From: Excoecaria cochinchinensis | Taxonomy: Eukaryota; Streptophyta; Magnoliopsida; Malpighiales; Euphorbiaceae | Length of the DNA: 64,000 nt | Direction of reading: 5' to 3' | Assembly: GCA_947683425.1 (NCBI GenBank) | Contig: CANTUQ010000037.1 | Location: 1,364,001-1,428,000 of the forward strand | In this document: one piece after another, positions 56,976 through 64,000 of the stretch | How the letters are laid out: each line of letters opens with the position of its first letter | Numbering within the stretch: the first letter of the stretch is position 1 | The notes under the pieces: model-generated | What the model was told of the DNA's origin: nothing | What the model saw: only the letters and a program-made list of their open reading frames with translations | Database searches by the model: none | Position numbers and translations under genes: made by a program

Positions 56976-58007
56976 ATATGCATTCAAACTAGCCAATTCA
57001 TTAACTTTGAAGTCATTGGACCGCACATGGAAAATGGATTTACGACATTGGTACTTTTATGAAGTCTTTTATTGTGAATTTTGACTCTCGATTAATAAAA
57101 CAAAATACATTGTTTTGATTAACAAAACACCAACTAATTTAATTAAGGATAATCCTAATTAAATCTAGGTAAATTTCATTCTCAATGGAAATTAAGTAAA
57201 TCCTAATTAAATCTAGGTAAATTTACACATTAAAATTACAGAATTAATATACAAACAACAGCAACAACAAAAATTAAATTTAAAAAACTATAGACAGAGG
57301 GCATAATTCCTAAACAATTTTACCTTCAGATTTTGATGCATGTAGGAACATCAATTGGAAGCTTCGGGTTCCAAAAGCGAATCAAATTGATCAGGATCCT
57401 TAGTTTAGGTATTTCGTAAGAACTGATTTTAGTGTAGAAAATAATTTTAAAAACAAATAATTAAATCTCTAGCCTATAGAATTAATTGAAATAAATATAT
57501 GCCTAGGGAAAATAATAAAATATTTGTAGAAAGGAATTATAGAAAAATTCCAGAATTTTTGTAATTAGAGCTACTTTAAAATAAGTAAAAGACTCTTTTA
57601 TAGAAGGAGTCAATCCTAATTTAACTGCAAATAGGATTTCCTATTAAGATTTTATGAGGATTCTTAATTCAATCCTAATTAGGAAGAGCAAAAAAGAGTT
57701 TGAGAGGGAATAAAAGAATACAGCTTGTGCGTGCCCTTCTGGAATTTACAATGTCCCGACTATGAGTAGTGAAGTCACAGTTGTGAGTTGGCTTCTCCAT
57801 TTTCCCATGCATGAAAACTCTTTTTTGGCCGTGAATGCCATGGCTGGGAATTTCTTAAGCCTAAATTTTAAAATCATTTTTTTACATGTTAAAACCTTTC
57901 GCTGGATCCGACCACTCCTGGTTCCTTCGGATTTTTATTCTCATGATGAGGCACTATCACCACTAAATATCATCTAAACTAGGAAACCCCAAAATTCAGT
58001 GTCTACA

Positions 58008-58136
58008 ACTCCTGTCCTATTCGTATTAATGAGCCCTAAATATTTCTTTTATATTTAATCGAGTATTATGCTTCTATTTCTAAGCTGCCAATTAATCATG
58101 TCCATGTGAATTGAAGTTTAGGACAGGCAATCATAT
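58008..58136. other. Short flank between Tat-3 and CACTA-2
   Basis: 129 bp of sequence outside both elements. No feature is seen. Confidence 0.5.
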
Positions 58137-58149
58137 CACTACAAAAAAA

Positions 58150-58530
58150 AACGTTATTAGCGACGGAAATTAGCGACTACATTTTTCCGTCGCTATTTTT
58201 GCGACTGAATTGCGACGATATTGATGATCCGTCGTGATATTTGGAAAAAAATAGAATTAGCGACTAAATAGCGACGGCATAATATTTTATTCGCTAAATT
58301 ATGCCGCGAAGAATTCCCGCCTTATTTTCCGACAAAATTAGCGACTAAACGTTTAGTCGCTATCAAATAGCGACTAAAATGTAGTCGCTAAAATTTTAAT
58401 TATAATTAGCGACGTAATTGCGACTAATATTTGTCGCAAAATTTTAGCGACTAAATAGCGACGTAATTTGTAGTCGCTATTAATAATAGCGACTAAGAAA
58501 TGCAGTCGCTATTTAGTCGCTAAAATACGA
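58150..58530. repeat. Left subterminal repeats of CACTA-2
   Basis: More than a dozen TTAGCGACTAAAT and TTAGCGACGG units occur in both orientations, including paired arms such as TTAGCGACTAAACGTTTAGT. Confidence 0.85.
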
Positions 58531-60773
58531 TTATTAATCAGCTGAAATAACCAAAATCCCTAAAATCCCCAAATCAAAAGTGAAAAAGAAACAGAGAGCC
58601 GTCGAGAGAGAACCCAGCACCGGAGGAGTTTCGGTTCCCCTTGCCACCGGTGACGCCGCGTGTTAGCTCCGGCAGTGAGAACGGCGATCGGCATTCAATT
58701 TGTTTCCTGTGTTTGAGAGGTATGTTTCACGGAAAGATAGCCAATAGTATGAATTCGTTTTCAATTTTCTTAAAATTGAGTGTGTAGTTTAAGTTGTGTG
58801 AAATTTCTTCTGTGTGCTTAGGGTTCTTGAGACATTGAGGCGCAAAAAAGGAGAAGGAAGAGTCAGTGACCGGTGTTACTGCGACTGAAACCAGAAGCTA
58901 AGGGGAGAAAACCGGGTATGTTCCACAGTGCATGATTTTACTTGATTTCATTCTTGTTGATGAAAAAAAAAAGATCTTGTTATACTAACCTAGATCTTGT
59001 ACTAGTTTTTAGATTATTTATGCAATAATCTATAATTAACTTAGGTTGTTATTAATTAGTTCGGTGAGTGATGTTTGTGCTTAATTCTGAGTCAAGGTTA
59101 AAAAAAAAATTATATATATATATATATGATAATGAGATTGGGAAACAGGTTAAATTAAATCATACAAAATGGAGAGACTTTTTGTTGAGTGGAGGACTTG
59201 AAAATTCTTACGTTGATGATTTTATTCATAAACTGCATTCCTTGCTGTGATTTTTAGATTGAGATTAGTGAATTCTGGTCATTTTTTTTAATGATAATCA
59301 CATATTTTTCTTACTTTATATTTGTGATTTTATTCATAATCTGATGGAGTTTAATGTTAATAAAAGAATTATTGTAGCTGAAAGTTTTATTTATTTTCTA
59401 ATAAGATATGTACGTAATTTTGGTGGTTTCAAAAACTCAAATTGAATCATATCATAAAAAATAAATTAAAAAGATAGATGAATGAGTATGTTATGAATAG
59501 GAGAAAACCATCCTTGGGTTTGTTAAGTTTAGATGAACCGTTTTGATTCAGCCTCTCTCTCTCCTTCTACCACGCATATATGCCTACATCAGCAGCAAAT
59601 CATGCATGCCTTTTGTGCTTGGAATGGTGTTAGGCATCATATTTTATACTTCTTCTATCATTAGACATCAGCCTAAGAAAATAAGAAGAATTTCAATTCT
59701 TTTATGCTCAATTTGTTTCGAGGCAAATGTTTAAAAATCCCTTGTTTGAGTGTTTAGTCTGACAAGAGAAAAGGATAGAAAAGAAAGAGAGAAAATTAGC
59801 TCATTAACCTTTCTTTTCATTCTGGAGAGACGTGTAAGGAAACCCAACTTCTTGAGTTGCATTTTTATGGATGTCATCAAATGGCCTTTGATGGATAGAA
59901 GAGAAACTGTTTGTGAGGATATAATAGTACAACGAATATCCTTTTATCTTGTATTAAAGATTCAAACAAGCTAGAGGGCTTCATTTCATTTTCCATTCTT
60001 TTCTCTATAGAGATTTGTTTTCTTCTGTGCTGCACATTAATCACAGAAAGGAATTTTAACTTATTTGTCATCCATTTTACATGCCTGCAAAAATGTTTTG
60101 GTGAGTTGATAAAGATGCATACTAACTTGGATGAAAAAAAGTATGAGTATGACAACTAGCTGTTTTTTTCTTTTTCATCCTTCATTGATTCAGTACACAA
60201 TCTCAACTATCATTTATGCCAACTATGGATGACTAATTTCTAATAGTGGACTTCTTTTAATCATATGCATGTAATATTTTTAGGTTGAACCAGTAATTAC
60301 ATTTATATGTCCAGCAATAATTTTTTGTTAAAAGGTGCTGGCAATAAGCCATTACAGGCTCAAGTATATATGTAAAAAGGAAGGAATGAAAACGAGTTCT
60401 ATTGCACTAGCTGCATTAGCACAGTGCACATGTGAGATATATTTCTTTTCATTGAAAAGTACTTGACATAGCATTGGATTCATCATTAACATTAATTAAG
60501 CTTATATTAGCGAGTACAACCTTTGAAATTCTAATATTCAATAACCGAATTAGATAGTAATTGGCTATAATTAATTTAGGTTTTGACTTTTGTAATAGGA
60601 TCAACGATATGCATGTTAATACACCATTTAATCTAATTTCTATTACGAAACTAAAAGAAGACTATGTCTTTTAAGGGGAAATGGATCCGTTACCTTCTTC
60701 TGAGTAATTAAGGGTGATACTAATCGGTTGTTTTTTTTTTCTTATTTTGCTAAAATCGAAATATTTAGGTTAA
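58531..60773 (+). other. Probable 5' UTR exons and introns of the CACTA-2 gene
   Basis: An exon-like, more GC-rich segment (about 58580-58719) ends at GAGAG/GTATGT. A second (about 58820-58913) lies between TGCTTAG/ and CGGG/TATGTT. The long AT-rich stretch to 60763 would be an intron ending in ATTTAG/GTTAA just before the ATG at 60774. Splice sites are by inspection only. The small ORFs at 59068 and 59543 are not convincing. Confidence 0.5.
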
Positions 60774-61877
60774 ATGGAATCTTTTGATCGTAGTTGGATG
60801 TATAATCGACGTGACTCAAGTGGGAGGACTAATGCATCATTTGTATATGGTGTCGAGAATTTTATTAAATTCGCTACTTCTCATCCGGAAGAAATGAGTG
60901 GTGATCTTATTAGGTGTCCGTGCAAAAATTGTGTGAACCGAAAGTTCCATAACGTGGATACTGTTATGAATCACCTCTTCCGTAAGGGATTCGTTCGGGA
61001 TTATTTGGTTTGGAATTGTCACGGGGAGACACACATCACCCCTAATGAGCAAAATTGGAATCCTATGGCCAATGAATCAGTGAAAGTTGTAGGGGTTACA
61101 AATCCATATCAGCAAATGGTGATTGATGCAGTGGGGCCTAATATGTTTCCCGACACCCAGTGGCAACAATTTATTTCGGAGGCTCAAACTGCTAATAATT
61201 ATGAACAAGGCGTTATGTCTACTCCCGATGAACCCGGACCTTCAAATTGGGGTGCAAATTCTATGGATGAGCCACCAAATCCACAATGCCAAGAATTTTA
61301 TGACCTTCTTGAATCTGGTAATGCACAGTTGTATCCCGGATGTGAGAACCATTCACAGCTTTCGGTAGTTGCCAGGATGTTGCATGCGAAATCTGAATAT
61401 AATATGCCGGAGAGATTTTATGATGCAAACATTCAACTCTTTAAGGAAGCTTTGCCTGAAGGTAATACTTTGCCAGAAAATTTTTACCAAACTAAAAGTC
61501 TTGTTAGAAGCTTAGGATTGCCAGTTCAGAAAATTGACTGTTGCAATGAGGGATGCATGTTGTTCTGGCATGATGATGAAAACCTGACACATTGTAAGTT
61601 TTGCAATCATCCACGATTTAAAATTCGTGTTGGGTCTCGTCAAAACAGTCAGAAATCATATAAGAAGATGTATTATTTTCCATTGATACCTAGGCTTCAA
61701 CGGTTGTATCAATCAAAAGCAACAGCATTACATATGCAATGGCATCATAATCATGTCCAAGATGATGGGGTGATGCAGCATCCTTCGGACTCACTATCTT
61801 GGAAACATTTCAATGAAACTCATCCTTCTTTTGCTGCTGAGACTAGAAATGTAAGGTTGGGGTTATGTACAGACTAG
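60774..61877 (+). pseudogene. tnp2/TNPD-type CACTA transposase, N-terminal part
   Basis: 367 codons. Residues 1-80 are a transposase-associated domain (MESFDRSWMYNRRD, FIKFATSHPEEMSG, IRCPCKNCVNRK, HLFRKGFVRDYLVWNCHGE). Residues about 200-365 are the start of the Transposase_21 (tnp2) region: SEYNMPERFYDANIQLFKEA, LPEGNTLPENFY, IDCCNEGCMLFWHDDENLTH, CKFCNHPRFK, YYFPLIPRLQRLY, HPSFAAETRNVRLGL. The frame stops with TAG (61875-61877) where intact proteins run into a conserved DGFNPF region. The catalytic part is missing, so it cannot transpose by itself. Confidence 0.85.
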
Positions 61878-63351
61878 AAGCCAAAGGACTTTCCAGAAGC
61901 AGCATGGATTAGGTGGCATGAGATTTTCAATCTTCCTCTACGCATCCAGGTTTCCAATCAGAAAAAGGTAAATCGCTATGGAGGGTCTGAAGACAAGGCA
62001 CCAGGATCTTACACGGGTGGCACCATATCTATTGGTGAGCATATCTCACGATTGGTAAGTACTTTAATAATAACAGAAATTACTTTTATACTAGTGATTC
62101 TAATATTTATCATAATGTTCGCATAATGATTTGTTCAAATCAATACCTTTCAAACAGTAAGCATTTTTACTTAGGATTATATAGAGTCACTCATTTATTG
62201 AATTGGATATATATATATATGCGAATTGTTTTATATTATTTGATTGGTATATGTATTGGAGGATGGGAATTTTGTGTTGGAGTTTGTTGAGAAGATTGGA
62301 GTAAATTGGTGATTTTATGAAGTGTAAAATGCATTTTTATTTACAGGAGGATGTCAATAATATAGGGGAGGTTCTGTCAAATTTTTCATTGATTTGTTAG
62401 AACCAGTCAATATTGAATTGAAAATATAAGCGAACTGTTTGATATTTTTTGATTGCTATATGTATTGGCGAATGGGAATATTGTGTTGGAGTTTGTTCAG
62501 GACACTGGAGTAAATTTGTCATTTTATGAAGTGTAAATTGCATTTTTATTTACAGGAGGATGTCAATAATATAGGGGAGGTTTTGTCAAAATTTTCATTT
62601 ATTTTTAGAATTTTTTTCATTTCGAACATTACATTTAAATAGCATTAATACAAAAAATAATGTAAAAATTTATTTTCGGTCATCTTCTTCTTTTCCAATA
62701 ACTATTTTGTACTACGTGTGATAGGAGAAAGAGTTGGGCCGCCCACCTACAATTCCCGAGGCTTATTTGCACACACATACTATAAATCACGATGGGAAGA
62801 CTTATGTGGCGGACCGTAGCAGGGAGGTACATGTAAGTAATATGTATTTTAAATGTTGATAATATTTTCTGATATTCAAATGCCTAATTGTTGTAAAACA
62901 TGATTTGTACTAATATTTATATTTATAAAACATTGTTGTCATTTAACAGGAGAGGTATGAGCAACTCCGATCTGAAAGAACGCAAGAGGAGTCGTCTGTC
63001 GATGAGTCGGAGTTGTTCATTGAGGCCGCACGTCGCAATAAAAGGAAAACCATTTACGGTCTTGGCTCTTATGTGCCTCCCGGTCTTTATTCATCCGGCC
63101 CATCTTCTGCTGCTGGTCCAAGCACTGCCTGTCATTCTGCTGTACCCTGCCTGACGAAGCAAGATGTCGAGGAGATTGTCGCACGGACTATTCGCTCGTT
63201 GCTTCCTCACTTGCCAGGCCAGCCACCAGCCACTCAGTCTGATACCCCCACTACATCACCTGCCCCACATGATCAGGATGCCGGCCCTTCATTTCCACCC
63301 GGTTCTCACCCGCCTGATGATTCTCATTTTGGTAGTGGCGGCCCTGCTTGA
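61878..63351 (+). pseudogene. Transposase_24-like C-terminal part joined in frame (spliced)
   Basis: Right after the TAG, in the same frame, comes KPKDFPEAAWIRWHEIFN, then NRYGGSEDKAPGSYTGGTIS, which ends at a GTAAGT donor (exon to 62054). The next coding exon is 62725-62832 (acceptor GATAG; KELGRPPTIPEAYLHTHT), with donor CAT/GTAAGT and acceptor AACAG to the last exon 62950-63351 (ERYEQLRSER, YGLGSYVPPGLYSS, a proline- and serine-rich tail, stop TGA). All junctions keep phase 0. These are hallmarks of the Transposase_24 (Ptta/En/Spm) family, the second gene of CACTA elements. Confidence 0.75.
62221..62600 (+). repeat. 209 bp tandem duplication in a CACTA-2 intron
   Basis: Two copies with period 209 bp (starts GCGAATTG at 62221 and GCGAACTG at 62430). 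Each includes an intron end TTTATTTACAG and the start of an exon-like GAGGATGTCAATAATATAGG. In frame with the upstream exon this would soon hit a stop, so it may be a decoy acceptor or a remnant exon. Confidence 0.85.
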
Positions 63352-63609
63352 CTGTTTCTCCATATTTATTCTTATTAATATTATCACTAGTACATTTTAC
63401 TTGAATATTTTATATTATGTCGCACAACAAATATATTATTTTTTTTATTTACGTTTTTTGATTACTTATATACTATGTACGAACCTACGACCAGTAATTA
63501 TATATATTTTTGATGAAATCTGCATAAATTTATTTATATTTTATATTTATATTCACATTTATTTATTTTAGTTTATATTGGTATAAAAATATTTAAAAAA
63601 AAATATTTA

Positions 63610-64000
63610 ATAAATAGCGACGGATTTGCGACGGAAATTTCCGTCGCTATATTTTAGCGACTAAATAATTGGCAACTGATTTTAGTCGCTAAATTTTAGC
63701 GACTGAGTAATTAGCGACTGATTGTCGCAAAATATTTTGCTACTAAATTTAGCGACGGATATTTCCGTCGCTAAATAATAGAGGCGACTACACCTATCCC
63801 TCTAATACCGACCAAAAAAATCACATTTAGCGACAAAAAAAACAGTCGCAAAAATTAGCGACGGAAAATAGGTTTAGTCGCTAAGTCCTTGCGACGGCCT
63901 TATTTGCGACTGCTAGTCGTTTCGTCGCTATTTAAAATTAGCGACTGAATTTTCATTATTAGCGACGGTTTCTTCCGTCGCTATTAGCTGTTTTTTTTGT
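63610..64000. repeat. Right subterminal repeats of CACTA-2
   Basis: Dense TTAGCGACGGAAATTTCCGT- and TTAGCGACTGATT-type units in both orientations run to the window end, including CCGTCGCTATTAGCTG before the terminal T run. Confidence 0.85.

Larger units (their letters stand above)
2868..58007 (-). mobile_element. Tat-3: old, decayed minus-strand Tat-lineage retrotransposon (full span with nested insertions)
   Basis: Two diverged copies of the same sequence flank an internal region. The right copy (55631-58007) begins on the minus strand with TGTAGACACTGAA and is followed inward by a decayed PBS, so it is the 5' LTR. The left copy, ending at 47215, is preceded on the minus strand by a polypurine tract, so it is the 3' LTR. 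Internal parts that can be recognised are the leader (55270-55611), a gag C-terminal remnant (50090-50420) and 3' UTR motifs (48470-48620). No protease, RT or integrase was found. The 3' LTR hosts most of the other elements in the window, so Tat-3 is the oldest large insertion here. The left boundary is approximate and I found no matching TSD. Confidence 0.75.
55631..58007 (-). repeat. Tat-3 5' LTR (contains a hAT-like element)
   Basis: Its minus-strand start is TGTAGACACTGAATTTTGG and its inner end is next to the PBS. Without the hAT-like insertion it is about 1.45 kb. It is strongly diverged from the 3' copy, in keeping with an old insertion. No hairpin array was noticed. Confidence 0.75.
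58137..64000 (+). mobile_element. CACTA-2: CACTA (En/Spm) element, right tip just beyond the window
   Basis: The left terminus is CACTACAAAAAAAA (58137). The window ends in GCTGTTTTTTTTGT, which needs only AGTG to complete the inverse terminus, so about 5.87 kb of it is visible. Both ends hold dense TTAGCGACGG-type subterminal repeats, similar to CACTA-1 but in a different arrangement. Between them is a gene with introns that joins parts of two CACTA transposase genes. TAT (58134-58136) would be the left TSD. Confidence 0.9.

Noticed and set aside
59543..60155. Small ORFs (63-92 residues) in CACTA-2
   Set aside because: They lie in AT-rich intron-like sequence, in conflicting frames and strands, with no recognisable domain.

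Overview
The window is transposon-rich plant nuclear DNA, most likely from an angiosperm with a large genome and probably a eudicot; I cannot name the species. I see no host gene, rRNA or tRNA gene. Nearly everything is nested mobile elements whose order of insertion can be read from target-site duplications (TSDs).

Layout. (1) Positions 1-2455 hold a minus-strand Tat-type LTR cut by the window edge. A Stowaway-like MITE (2494-2759) follows. (2) The oldest large element, Tat-3, is a decayed minus-strand Tat-lineage (Ty3/gypsy) retrotransposon spanning about 2868-58007. Its 5' LTR is at 55631-58007, with PBS remnant at 55612-55629, gag remnant near 50.1-50.4 kb and PPT at 47216-47230. Its 3' LTR (about 2868-47215) is split by a 1.47 kb perfectly symmetrical foldback (3487-4955), a CACTA element (CACTA-1, 5609-14976, TSD AAC) and a solo LTR (LTR-D, 15505-47023, TSD GTCAT). 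(3) CACTA-1 carries two solo LTRs with TSDs (LTR-A 5621-8230; LTR-C 10915-13702, TSD AAGGG) and a 5'-truncated LTR (LTR-B, to 10381). (4) LTR-D is itself split by Tat-1 (19180-46962, TSD GTGAG), a Tat-lineage element with gag, protease, RT, two RNase H domains and integrase, all broken by stops and frameshifts. (5) Tat-1 is split inside the gag zinc-knuckle codons by Tat-2 (23951-37385, TSD CCGGG), a very young non-autonomous element with an intact gag, a second core-less gag in the same frame, and no protease, RT or integrase. (6) A solo LTR in minus orientation (LTR-E, about 52.0-55.27 kb) and a hAT-like element (56052-56975) lie in Tat-3. (7) The window ends about four bases short of the right terminus of a second CACTA element (CACTA-2, from 58137), an internal-deletion derivative that joins the N-terminal part of a tnp2-type transposase to a Transposase_24-type C-terminal part.

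How they relate. Tat-1 and Tat-2 share leader, PBS, gag, 3' UTR motifs and PPT, so Tat-2 could be mobilised by proteins from an intact relative of Tat-1. Tat-1 and Tat-2 clearly, and Tat-3 more weakly, carry a different repetitive array between the coding remnants and the PPT. The most striking unexplained signal is in the LTRs: LTR-A, -B, -C, -D, the left-edge Tat LTR and the Tat-2 LTR each hold a cluster of short palindromes whose sequence is specific to the family. In LTR-B and LTR-D both arms of the hairpins have changed together, keeping the pairing.
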